Below, one piece after another: positions 44,403 through 53,444 of a stretch of DNA of 64,000 bases. Source of the stretch: JANYHF01 sp963732765 (GTDB taxonomy: Bacteria; Pseudomonadota; Alphaproteobacteria; Rhizobiales; Hyphomicrobiaceae); the NCBI GenBank assembly GCA_963732765.1, contig CAVTAS010000001.1, positions 372,001 through 436,000 of the forward strand, read 5' to 3'. Within the stretch, counting starts at the first letter, position 1. Each line of letters starts with the position of its first letter. The notes beneath the pieces are model-generated. The model searched no databases and was not told the origin of the DNA. It saw only the letters and a list, made by a program, of their open reading frames with translations. The position numbers and the translations under genes are program-made.

Positions 44403-45145
44403 GGTAGCGCTCCCTATGTTCTTCAGCCGCTCTTAGACGTTGAGCAATTCTAATCCCCCCTGGTAAGTAATCCCCGCGACCGTTTTGAGGCCAAACCCGA
44501 TCGAGAGCCGGGCAAGGCCAATGAGATAACCTGGAGCACTTTGGGGGGTTCCAGGTTCTGCAGCGGTCGCTCGCAGGGCGGCTGGTGACTTGGCTGCGTC
44601 GAGTCACCAGCCTTGCCTGCGCACAGTATTGTCCACTCATCTGGTGAACCTACGTGGACTCCGCAAGCGGGTCTACCGGCACGCTCCTGCGGCAAAGTAG
44701 CCACAGCCGCGCCCTATTGCTCAGGCATGGTCGCTTTCGGGCGTAAATTCATCCGATTGCGCCAGGAGCGGGTCGTAGCGTGCTGTTTCGGACGCTTGTA
44801 ATGCCATGATGGGCTTGGCTATAAGGTCGGTCGCGATAGGTTCGGAACGACCGGCGGGCCAAAGGCTTGGCGCGAAACAGAGGATTGTCGCGGCTGCGAT
44901 GAATGACGGGTGACAGCCCGTTCCGTGTGGGAGGGCATGGGTTCTGCGTTCGCTGGTCTCGACACTGGGTCCGCAGGTCTGCTGCTATCCCATCAGGTCT
45001 GTTGGCCGGTTCACGGCTCGGGCCTTGCGGTCAGTGCGCTGTCGACGGCAGCCTGTCGCTGTGGGGCTTGAGACGTCGTGCACTTGGTGGCGGTAGGTGT
45101 TGCATGCTGGCATAGCCAGCGGGCGTATTTGGGGAGCGTACACGC
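44403..45145. other. Gene-free stretch between the XRE gene and the OmpA/BON gene
   Basis: About 740 bases. Several short frames exist on both strands, but none has a ribosome site or protein-like composition. Divergent promoters for the two flanking genes must lie here. No tRNA, terminator or repeat was recognised. Confidence 0.5.
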
Positions 45146-47908
45146 ATGAGATGCAAACCACTGCACTGGCTATTGGGCCTGCCAGGGCTTGCGCTCATCG
45201 CTGCAATCGCTGTGTTTGGTGAGCTGCCCCATGTCCGCACCGATCTGCGGGATCGGGCCAACAGCGCTCTACAGGCCACCGGGCTCGACTGGGCGCGGCT
45301 CGATCTGGATGCCCGCGATGCGCGCGTGAGCGGCACCGCCACGAACGATCGCGAACAAGCGGCAGCGCTGGACACGGTCCGCAGTATCTGGGGTATCCGT
45401 ATTGCCGGCGATGAGACCAGCCTGATCGAGGCGCTGCGTCCCTATGTGTGGTCGCTGACCCGTGACGGCAAAAAGGTTGAGATCAACGGGTTCGCCGATA
45501 GCGACGCCAATCGCAAGGCGGTGAGCAGTGCAGCTGAAGCGCAAATGCGCGGGTTGTCACTCAGCCAGAACGTCAAGCTGGCGCGCGGCATGCCGCAACG
45601 CGAGCAATGGCTGCTGGCGATCGAATACGCAACCAAGCTGAGCACGGGACTGTCGAAGGGCTCCGCCAAGTTGGAAGACCTCAGCCTCAGCATCTCAGGC
45701 GAAGCGGCCAGCCCGCAAGCCTACAGTGCGATACTGGGCATGTTGTCAAACAACCGTCCGCCCGGCGTGGAAATAGCGCTGGCAGAGATCAAGCCGCCGC
45801 TTGTCAGCCCCTACACCTGGACGGCCACCTGGGCCAATCGCACGCTGGTGCTGGATGGCTATGTGCCGGACGACCGCGTCCGTGCGGCCATCCTGGATAG
45901 CGCCGACACTATGTTTCCGGGCGCTAGCATCACCGACAAGATGCAGTTGGCTGGCGGCGAACCCCAGATCTACGGACCGGCGATCGATCAGGCTTTGCGC
46001 GGTCTTGCAGAGCTGGAGACCGGCAAGGCGACCCTCAACGGCGTCAAGGCCGATCTGCGCGGTGTCGCGGTCGAGCAGGAGACTGCCGAGGCTGTGACGC
46101 AGGCTTTCCGGTCTGGCGCTCCGGCCGGCGTTGTTGCGACGCAAAACATCACGTTCCGCAAGGCGAAGGTGCAAGTCGCTCAGCCCTACCTGTGGTCCGC
46201 AGAATTTTCGGGGCGAGACCTGCTGATGGAAGGCTTCGTGCCCGACGACAAGACCAAGAGGGATCTGGCCGCGTTTGCCGCGAGCCGCTTCAAGGCCGTG
46301 CGCATTACCGACCGGACTGCGGTCGCAGCGGGCGTACCGGCCGGGTTTGCGTCGGCCGCAATGGCCGGGCTGCAGAACCTGGCGCGGCTGGATCGCGGTA
46401 AGGCGCGGCTGGTTGACAGCACCATCGATCTGAGCGGCCATGTTGCCGACCAATCGGCCGCCGACGCAGCGACGGTCGATTTCGATGCGACCGTGCCGCC
46501 GGGCTACTCCAACACAACGGGCATCACCTTCGATCCGCCCAAAGTTGTCGAACAGCCGCCGCCGAAACCCGAACCGCCCAAGGTGGTCGAGGCGCCGAAG
46601 CCTGTTGAAAAACCCAAGCCGGTAGAACCTCCCAAAGTCGTCGAGGCACCCAAGCCAGTCGAAAGGCCAAAGGTGGTCGAGGCGCCCAAGCCCAGGGCCA
46701 AGCCCGCCGAACCCTACCAGTGGGACGCGCTGGTCGAGAACGGTCGCATCATGCTCACGGGTACGGTGCCAAATCAGGACGCGCGCGAACTGGTGCTCAG
46801 CCTGGTAGCCTCGCGCTTGCCGGGAATTACCGTCATCGACAACCTCGCTATGGGTGAGGCTCTGCCAATGTCGAACGACGACTGGCTGCGCGGCATCGAC
46901 GCTGGCCTGAAGGCCGTGGCTGATCTTGGCGGCGGGCGAGCGCACTTGAAGGACCGGGCGCTGACCGTCACCGGCACGACGAGCGACAAGGCGATGCCCG
47001 ACTATGTGGCCGAATCGATACGTCGGGCTGTCCCGGCCGGATTTGTGACCGAGTCTCAGGTCGAGTTTCAGCCGCCGCCGGCGCCCAAGCCCTATCTGAC
47101 GACATTGCAGTACGACGGCCTGAAGGTCGCTATCGAAGGTGATGTGCCCGACGAAGCCACGCGGGCCAAGCTGTTGGCGCAGTTGAAGCCGCTCTTTCCT
47201 CAGCGCGAGTTCGAGGATCGCACGACCATCCGCAAGGGCGCACCGGAGAGCTGGCTGCAAGCGCTGACACAGGGTCTGTCGCCCCTCTCCAAGCTGGATT
47301 CGGGACAATTGACCCTGCGTGATCGCGCGCTGATCTTGTCGGGTGCGACCGAAGACGAAAAAATCCTTGCGGCGGCGCGGCAGAGGGTGGCGACGGTGCT
47401 GCCCAAGGGCTATCAAGGCAGCGATCAGCTGGTCTTTGTCGCCCCACCGGCGCCCGATCCCAAGCTGCTCGCCCAGAAGCAGGACGAGAGCAAATACGAC
47501 GTCAAGAGACTGATCAAGCAGGCCGCGCCCTTGTCGGCGCCCGAATGCCAGGCGGTGCTCAACTCGGTGATCCGCGGCAAGGCCTTCTTCGCCACCGCCC
47601 GGGCGTCGCTTGATCAACGGGCCGCCGGCGCGTTGAACTCCGTGGTGACGCTGGCCAAGCGCTGCACTGGCACGACGGTCGAGATTTCGGGCCATACCGA
47701 CAGCGACGGCGCTTCTGCCTTCAACAAGCGTCTGTCGGAACAGCGTGCGCAGTCGGTGGTCGAGTACCTGAAGAAACAGGGCATCGGCTCCGACCGGCTG
47801 AATGCGGTCGGGATGGGCGAAGAACAACCGATCGCGCCGAACGACACCTTCAACAACAAGGCCAAGAACCGGCGTATCGACATCCGGGTGATGCAAGGCA
47901 ATGGCTGA
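45146..47908 (+). CDS. Large OmpA-family envelope protein with five BON-like repeats
   Basis: A 920-aa protein. One N-terminal membrane or signal segment (WLLGLPGLALIAAIAVFGEL) is followed by five repeats of about 125-175 residues, each opening PY-x-W/T and then G..V.I.G.VPD..A+..L. They start near residues 99, 221, 347, 522 and 648, and each contains a second L..L..G.A.L unit, as in BON-like domains. A Pro/Lys-rich spacer with repeated PPKVVEAPKP words lies near 465-520, like TonB-type periplasmic spacers. The C-terminal OmpA domain binds peptidoglycan: FFATARASLDQRAAGALNSV, VEISGHTDSDGASAFNKRLS, and NKAKNRRIDIRV. ATG 45146 has GGGGAG nine bases upstream. It is the first gene of a three-gene unit. 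Confidence 0.85.
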   Translation: MRCKPLHWLLGLPGLALIAAIAVFGELPHVRTDLRDRANSALQATGLDWARLDLDARDARVSGTATNDREQAAALDTVRSIWGIRIAGDETSLIEALRPYVWSLTRDGKKVEINGFADSDANRKAVSSAAEAQMRGLSLSQNVKLARGMPQREQWLLAIEYATKLSTGLSKGSAKLEDLSLSISGEAASPQAYSAILGMLSNNRPPGVEIALAEIKPPLVSPYTWTATWANRTLVLDGYVPDDRVRAAILDSADTMFPGASITDKMQLAGGEPQIYGPAIDQALRGLAELETGKATLNGVKADLRGVAVEQETAEAVTQAFRSGAPAGVVATQNITFRKAKVQVAQPYLWSAEFSGRDLLMEGFVPDDKTKRDLAAFAASRFKAVRITDRTAVAAGVPAGFASAAMAGLQNLARLDRGKARLVDSTIDLSGHVADQSAADAATVDFDATVPPGYSNTTGITFDPPKVVEQPPPKPEPPKVVEAPKPVEKPKPVEPPKVVEAPKPVERPKVVEAPKPRAKPAEPYQWDALVENGRIMLTGTVPNQDARELVLSLVASRLPGITVIDNLAMGEALPMSNDDWLRGIDAGLKAVADLGGGRAHLKDRALTVTGTTSDKAMPDYVAESIRRAVPAGFVTESQVEFQPPPAPKPYLTTLQYDGLKVAIEGDVPDEATRAKLLAQLKPLFPQREFEDRTTIRKGAPESWLQALTQGLSPLSKLDSGQLTLRDRALILSGATEDEKILAAARQRVATVLPKGYQGSDQLVFVAPPAPDPKLLAQKQDESKYDVKRLIKQAAPLSAPECQAVLNSVIRGKAFFATARASLDQRAAGALNSVVTLAKRCTGTTVEISGHTDSDGASAFNKRLSEQRAQSVVEYLKKQGIGSDRLNAVGMGEEQPIAPNDTFNNKAKNRRIDIRVMQGNG

Positions 47909-47937
47909 GCGCAGATCGCGCGCGGAAGGAACTGCAG

Positions 47938-48048
47938 ATGGATTACCTGTTCTTGAAACTCTGGCCGTATCTGCTGCTGTCGCTGATCTGGGGTGGCATC
48001 GTCGGTTATTGGGCCTGCCCAGGCCGCTCGCGGCGGGACGACGTCTGA
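47938..48048 (+). CDS. 36-aa single-pass membrane peptide
   Basis: ATG 47938 follows GGAAGGA with ideal spacing and lies 30 bases after the OmpA/BON gene. The peptide is MDYLFLKLWPYLLLSLIWGG then IVGYWACPGRSRRDDV: one hydrophobic helix and a basic C-terminus. The position between two genes of the same apparent operon and the strong ribosome site argue for a real gene. Function unknown; an accessory of the envelope complex is a reasonable guess. Confidence 0.65.
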   Translation: MDYLFLKLWPYLLLSLIWGGIVGYWACPGRSRRDDV

Positions 48049-48162
48049 TCATGTGAATGCTGATGGTATGACGTCTGATTGTAACTTGAGCGGCCGTCAA
48101 GGGATCGAACGCGGCGCCCCGGCCGGACCGGCGGGGCTCGCACTGGGGTGGAGAGCGTCGGC

Positions 48163-50681
48163 ATGACTTACTTCCTGCTGCAATCGGGAGCGATGTTCCT
48201 GGCGGCGTTTTTCGTCGGCTGCTGGTGCGGCTGCTTTATCAAGAGCTCCACCCACGAGAGCGCCGACGAACTCGTGCCGGCCGCTGGTCCTGCGCTTGCC
48301 CCCGTGGTCACCAAGGCGCCGCCAGCCCCGCCGCTGCGCCCGGCAACGCCTGCTCCGCAGCCACCAAGCCCAATTCCAGTGAGCGCACCGCCGCCGCGTC
48401 CGCAACCGCCGGTCGTTCAGGCGCCTGCCGCTCCAGCCACGCGCGTTGCGCCCGAGCTGATCGCCACGGCGACGGCGCTAGCGGCAGCCCAGGGTAGCCG
48501 GCCGGCATCGACTGTCGACGATCTAAAGCGCATCAAGGGCATTGGACCCGAGCTTGAAATGAAACTGAACGACGCTGGCGTTCGTCGTTATTCCGAGATC
48601 GCCGGTTGGACCACGGCCGATGTGGCGCGCATCAACGGGATGATCGGGCAGGACGGCCGCGTACAACACGAGAACTGGGTGGAACAGGCGCAGATCCTGG
48701 CGCGCGGCGACGAGACCGCCTTTTCGCGCCGTATGGACCGCAGGGAAGTCGCCGATGGCCGCGGTGAAACCTGGACGCCGACTGCGCCCAACGATGTGGC
48801 CCGTCAAGCGGCCGCCGCATCGCAGAGCACGATGCGTCCAGTCGTCGAGACAACACCGCCGCCGGCTCGTCCGGTAGCTCCGCCAACGCCGCCCAAGTCG
48901 CAGGCGCCTGTCGTAGCCGCAGTCTCGCAGGCTACCAGCTCCACGGCATCAGCTCCACGATCGCTGTCGGTGCCGCCGCTGCGGCCGCTGCGGCAGTGGC
49001 GGCCTCAACAACGGCGTGCTGTGCGCGCAGGGCACACCGGCCACAACGCCTGCCGCCGTTTGCCCGCCACCTGCATCGCCGACCACGACCATCTCTATGC
49101 GCCCCGCGCCCGGTCAGGGCAACCTCAGGCGCTTCGTGCGTTTGGCGGCCCCCGAGGGCAAAGCCGAAGATATCAGCTTGATTTCAGGCGTCGGCGACAA
49201 GGTCGCTGGCGAACTCAATCGCTACGGCATCTATCACTATTGGCAGCTAGCCGCGATGGGTCCGGACGATATCGAGTATCTGGAATCGCGCCTGAACCTG
49301 CGTGGCCGCATGCGCCGCGAGGAGTGGCAGGAGCAGGCTCGTGAGCTGATGGCCGGCAAACAGCCGCGCGGCGCATTGGATCGCGCCCGAGCAACGCAAG
49401 TCAGCCAGCCGACCGCCCCGCCGCCGCCCCCGCCCGTTGCGCCGGTCCACGTGGCTGCCCCCGTGGCGCCGGTGAAGCCTGCAGCGGTCACACCTCCGCC
49501 GGCTCCCATCGTCGCGCCTCCAGCAGCGGTGAGCCAGCCGACGCCAGCGGCCGTTCCGCCCGCCGTCCCGGTAGTGACGCCGCGGCCGGCCGTGACCGCC
49601 AAGCCAGACGACCTCAGCCTAATCTCCGGCATCGCAGACCGGCTTGCCGCCGATCTGAACGGGCTCGGTATTGTGAGCTTCGCTCAGCTCGCGGCTCTGC
49701 GTCCGGACCAGGTCGACCAGTTGGAGTCCCAGACTCTCGTTGCGTGGCCGTGTGCGCCGCGAAGAGTGGCAAGAGCAGGCGCGTGAACTGATGTCCGGCA
49801 AGCCGCCCCGCGGCGCCATGGACCGTGCTCGTGCTGCCCAGTTGGCAGGCGAGCCGAACCCTTCGCCAGTTGTCATGCCTACGACCAGGCCCGCGACGCC
49901 GGCCGCAACCATCGCCCCGCCCCCAAGCCCGGCAGTGGTTGCAAACCCGGTCCGCGCGCAAGTCGCCCAAGTGACGACTGCGCCGCTGCCCCCGGCCCAG
50001 CCAATTCAGCAACCGGTTTCCCAGCCGGTGGCGCCGCCGCCCGTGCCAGTGCAGACAGCCCAACCCTCGGCCCCTCCCGCCGCGCCGCCAAAGCCGCCGG
50101 TTCATTCGGCTCCTGTCGTTGTCGAGAAGGTTGTGGTCGAGAAGGCGCCTGACCCAGTGCGCGTTCCTGCTCAGCCGGCTTCCACAACCTCAACGACAGC
50201 TACAGCGCCGGTTGCAGCCGTGGCCGCCGCTACGGCCGTTGCAAGCGCGGTGGTGGCGGCGACCAGACCCGCCGCCGCTCCGGTGACGCCGCCTTCGGTG
50301 CCTGCTCCCGCCCCGGTTCAGACTGTGTCCGCCCCGGCGCCAGCAACCACGCCATCACAAGTCACGGAACCCAGCTCGACCGATCCGAATTGGCAGCCGC
50401 GCTCGCGCGCCACCAACACGGCAGCGCGCGGCCCTCGCAACGACTTGAAGCGCATCAAGGGCATCGGCGTGGTGATCGACAAAAAACTCGAAGCCATGGG
50501 TATCACCACCTACGAGCAGATCGCCGCCTGGACCACAGCGGACATCGACAAGGTCAGCAATGCCCTCGACTTCAAGGGCCGCATCGAGCGCGAACAGTGG
50601 GTGCACCAGGCCCGCATTCTGAGCGGCGGCGGGCAGACCGATTTCTCGCGGCGCATGGATCGCGGGGATGGGGTTGTGTAG
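48163..50681 (+). pseudogene. Membrane-anchored protein with four helix-hairpin-helix repeats, frameshifted
   Basis: One long gene (about 840 codons) now split over three frames. It starts with a membrane anchor (MTYFLLQSGAMFLAAFFVGC). Four copies of an ~75-aa helix-hairpin-helix domain of the H3TH/flap-endonuclease-like type (COG3743) follow, separated by Pro/Ala-rich linkers. Copies lie near 48517-48765 (DDLKRIKGIGPELEMKLNDA), 49171-49395 (DISLISGVGDKVAGELNRYG), 49606-49850 (DDLSLISGIADRLAADLNGL) and 50437-50670 (NDLKRIKGIGVVIDKKLEAM). Each ends with a GR..REEW..QAR.L..G segment. Lesions: a 14-base tandem duplication at 48936-48959, a further shift between about 49005 and 49040, and an extra A at 49731. 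ATG 48163 has GGAGAG upstream. Confidence 0.8.
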
Positions 50682-50772
50682 GTGGGTGAGTGGTGAGTGG
50701 TGAGTGGGTAAGGCGTATTACCGTTGGCTGCTCTCTTGCCTCTCGCGACTGACCACTCACCATCTCACCCAC
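50682..50772. repeat. GTGAGTGGTGAGTGG inverted repeat, second copy
   Basis: Left arm 50682-50709 made of tandem GTGAGTG(G) words; right arm 50749-50772 (CTGACCACTCACCATCTCACC...). Same design as 36379-36455. It separates two convergent genes. Confidence 0.8.
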
Positions 50773-50773
50773 T

Positions 50774-51436
50774 TCAATCTTCCGCCCACATCCTCAGCAG
50801 GTTCGCGCTCGTCTTCGAGATCAGATCGAACTCGCGGCTCTTGCCGTCGCGGGCAAAGAGCGAACGGCGCGCGGTCTCCAGATCGAACAACAATTCGCGC
50901 TGATCGGGAGACCGCAGAAAACTCCGCACCCATCCGACTGCCGCTAGCCGGACGCCGCGCGTGACCGGCGCGACGCGGTGCAGCGATCCCGATGGATAGG
51001 CCACCAGCGCCCCTGCCGGAAGTTTCACGTCTTCTTCGCCGGAGGGAGATTCAATCACCAGCTCGCCGCCGTCATAGCTCGCGGGATCGGCCAGGAAGAG
51101 CGTGAACGACACGTCCGAGCGCATGCCGCCCATCACTGCATCGTCGACATGGGTGCCGTAAGACATCCCGGGCCGGTAGCGGCTGATCGTCAGCGGCGAT
51201 AGCTGCTTTGGGCGCGCCGCCAGCTGAAAGACCTCGTTCTCGGCGATTTTGGCTGTCAGCTTCTGCTTGAGCGGCTCGGCCGCAGCATCGCCGCGCGGCA
51301 CCTGCTGGTTCTCCTTCACCAGCCGCGCCGACCACCCTGCCGTGGTCCGCCCGTCTTCGAACGGCAGCGCCGCGAGGGCCGTCTGCACCTGCGCCAACTC
51401 GTCTCCCTCCAGAATATTCGCGATTTGGATGAGCAC
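50774..51436 (-). CDS. PKHD-type Fe(II)/2-oxoglutarate hydroxylase, PiuC-like
   Basis: A 220-aa dioxygenase of the PiuC/YbiX family, often induced by iron limitation. Iron ligands are in place: H96 and D98 in YGTHVDDAVMGGMRSDVS, H153 in PSGSLHRVAPVTRG, with the 2-oxoglutarate-binding Arg close behind (TRGVRLAAVGWVRS). The N-terminus (MLIQIANILEGDELAQVQTA) is the family start, which places the start at GTG 51436, six bases after AGAGG. Longer in-frame sequence to 51727 is shadow. Substrate unknown; no TonB receptor is adjacent. Confidence 0.92.
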   Translation of the reverse strand: MLIQIANILEGDELAQVQTALAALPFEDGRTTAGWSARLVKENQQVPRGDAAAEPLKQKLTAKIAENEVFQLAARPKQLSPLTISRYRPGMSYGTHVDDAVMGGMRSDVSFTLFLADPASYDGGELVIESPSGEEDVKLPAGALVAYPSGSLHRVAPVTRGVRLAAVGWVRSFLRSPDQRELLFDLETARRSLFARDGKSREFDLISKTSANLLRMWAED

Positions 51437-51545
51437 GGATAACCTCTTCGATGCATGAGGTAGAATGCGATTGGCTGCCGCCTTGGCAGTGCCGCACGAG
51501 TATGTCAGAAGGCCAGGATGTGGCCAACGATCAAGGAGATGCGAG

Positions 51546-52358
51546 ATGCGCAGCAAGATTTGGATCGGCGTTGGCATGGCGGTGGCCGCCGGCACTGTGG
51601 CCTCAGCCCAGCCCTTCGATGCGCCCGTGCTCGATGATGCGCCCGCCGCATTGGGATGGCAGTTGGCTGCCGGCCAGGGCGGCGAAGGCGGCGAGGCGGC
51701 GGTCTCTACGACGGCCGGTGAAATCACCGACGCGGCGCTGAGCGAGAAACTTGCTGAGATCGCGGCCCATCTCTGGCTTGCTCAGACGCTGAAGAACGAT
51801 AAGGACGGGGCGGCTGCCGCCGAGGTGCTGAAACACGCTCTCGAAAATCTGTATCCGCAAGTCGCCCCGGGGTTGGCTGTCCGCAAGATTGCGCCGCTGG
51901 AGGCCGAATTGATGCAAGCTGTCGATATGGCCGCCAAGAGTCAGGATGGTTCGACGCTTGAAGCTGCTGAGCTTGCGAACCGGCTCAACGCCGCCGAGAC
52001 GGCCGTGGCGCCGGACGCCGCACATGCGGCAGAACGGGCAGCCGCTCTGGTCGCCGGCCTGGCAAAGTCCGCCGCGGTCGAATACGGCGAGGCGATTGCC
52101 GATGGTAAAATTAAGGAATTGGCTGAATATCGGTATGCGGCGGCATTCGTGCGCCTGGCCGGCGAGCGGCTGATCCGGGCCGAAGCCGCGCTGGTCGCCA
52201 AGGACGCCAAGGCGACAACAGAACTGGTTGATGGCTTGAAGGCACTGGGCGCCACTTTGCGCGGCTTGGATGCGCTCGACGGCCCCATGCTGACGCCAGC
52301 CGAATTCTCCGCCATCGCTTCGCGTCTGGAGCTGAAGGCATCGCGATTTGCCAATTGA
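51546..52358 (+). CDS. Secreted all-helical hypothetical protein
   Basis: A 270-aa protein with a signal peptide (MRSKIWIGVGMAVAAGTVAS) and an Ala/Glu/Leu-rich mature part predicted to be helical: SEKLAEIAAHLWLAQTLKND, AAEVLKHALENLYPQVAPGL, DMAAKSQDGSTLEAAELANR. The overall look recalls imelysin/EfeO-type periplasmic helical bundles, and its divergent neighbour is a PiuC-like enzyme linked to iron in other bacteria, but no diagnostic motif was found. ATG 51546 has AAGGAG seven bases upstream. Its stop abuts the stop of the convergent AraC gene. Confidence 0.7.
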   Translation: MRSKIWIGVGMAVAAGTVASAQPFDAPVLDDAPAALGWQLAAGQGGEGGEAAVSTTAGEITDAALSEKLAEIAAHLWLAQTLKNDKDGAAAAEVLKHALENLYPQVAPGLAVRKIAPLEAELMQAVDMAAKSQDGSTLEAAELANRLNAAETAVAPDAAHAAERAAALVAGLAKSAAVEYGEAIADGKIKELAEYRYAAAFVRLAGERLIRAEAALVAKDAKATTELVDGLKALGATLRGLDALDGPMLTPAEFSAIASRLELKASRFAN

Positions 52359-53279
52359 TCACACGAAGCGCTGCCGGAAACTGCCCGGCGCGGCTTTGAA
52401 GCGCTGCTCGAAAGCCTGATAGAAGCGCGACAGCGATCCAAATCCGCTCTCGAAGGCGATCTGCGCCACCGGCCGGTCGGTCGCGATCAGCATCGAGCGC
52501 GCGGTATCGAGACGATGGCGGACGATCGACTGGTTGATGGTGAGGCCGACCTCGCGGCGGAAGACTGTCATGGCATAGTTGGGGTGCAGCCCGACTGCCT
52601 TGGCCACATCGGCCACGGCGATCGCGTCGTGCGCGTGCTCGCCGATGAAACGCACCATCTGCTCCACATGCAGCACGCGCTCCCCGTCGTGACCGCCACT
52701 CCTGGGCGTGGCCACCGCGAGCTTGCGCAGATCGCGCCAGCCTTCGCGGTCGAGCCGGCGCACCCGGGCCGATAGTTCATCGCGTACGATCTCGGCGGCC
52801 TGCGCCTCGCCCGACAGCAGTTCCTCGCGCCAGCGCATGAAGATTTCGGCGTCATACGGACGGATATCCAGAGCCTCGATCATGCCGCCGCGTAATACGG
52901 CGCCGCGCAGGCGGCTGAGAGTCGGCAGCGACATCAGCACCGAAATCGGCACATAGAGGCAGACGAAGCGGGTCGGCTCGTGCTTGTCGATGACCTGATG
53001 CGGGATCATGCCCCAGAAGATGGCCAGCCGCCCCGCGCCCAAGGCCACCTTCCAGCCATCGAACCAATAGGTCATCTCGCCTTCGAGCACGAAGTTGAGC
53101 TCGACCTGGCTGTGCATGTGGGTGCCGGGCATGCGCATCACTTCGAGCGAGGCGCCGGCGCAGAAGCCGTGGTCGCCGAAAACCACCATGGGATGGCCAG
53201 GGGCGCCGTCTGGATGGGCAGGGACGCTTTCGTCCAGGCCCCGGCGCGCCTGATGTTTGCGATAGGCAAGATCGCTCAT
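52359..53279 (-). CDS. AraC-family regulator of the adjacent sugar operon
   Basis: A 306-aa regulator. The N-terminal cupin-like sugar-sensing domain has MRMPGTHMHSQVELNFVLEG and EMTYWFDGWKVALGAGRLAI. The C-terminal double helix-turn-helix has DAIAVADVAKAVGLHPNYAM, TVFRREVGLTINQSIVRHRL and QIAFESGFGSLSRFYQAFEQ. The layout is like MelR/RhaS activators. It is divergent from the sugar-binding protein gene, with 165 bases between, so control of the transporter and beta-galactosidase is very likely. ATG 53279 is the start. Confidence 0.9.
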   Translation of the reverse strand: MSDLAYRKHQARRGLDESVPAHPDGAPGHPMVVFGDHGFCAGASLEVMRMPGTHMHSQVELNFVLEGEMTYWFDGWKVALGAGRLAIFWGMIPHQVIDKHEPTRFVCLYVPISVLMSLPTLSRLRGAVLRGGMIEALDIRPYDAEIFMRWREELLSGEAQAAEIVRDELSARVRRLDREGWRDLRKLAVATPRSGGHDGERVLHVEQMVRFIGEHAHDAIAVADVAKAVGLHPNYAMTVFRREVGLTINQSIVRHRLDTARSMLIATDRPVAQIAFESGFGSLSRFYQAFEQRFKAAPGSFRQRFV

Positions 53280-53291
53280 GGGATACGCATA

Positions 53292-53342
53292 CCTTACGAA
53301 ACAGGAAGCCGGGAGGCATTTTCCGGTAGAATCCTACGAAAC
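53292..53342. promoter_or_regulatory. Direct repeats, candidate AraC operator
   Basis: CCTTACGAAAC (53292-53302) and CCTACGAAAC (53333-53342) are direct repeats about four helical turns apart, in the divergent promoter between the AraC gene and the solute-binding protein gene. AraC-type activators typically bind direct repeats. The role is inferred. Confidence 0.45.
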
Positions 53343-53444
53343 TCAAGTGCTATGCCTAACCTCAAGCTCATTCGGGTCCCGGGCGTCTCCGGCCGCATGA
53401 CATACAATGTGCATCCTTTCGATGCGCTACCTAGGGAGGACAGT

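Noticed and set aside
44450..44801. Short open frames in the gap before the OmpA/BON gene
   Set aside because: Composition is random-like, no ribosome site, no conserved motif.
48930..49740. Three separate HhH genes instead of one broken gene
   Set aside because: Only the first piece has a ribosome site and start; the later pieces begin inside linkers or domains and continue the repeat pattern exactly.
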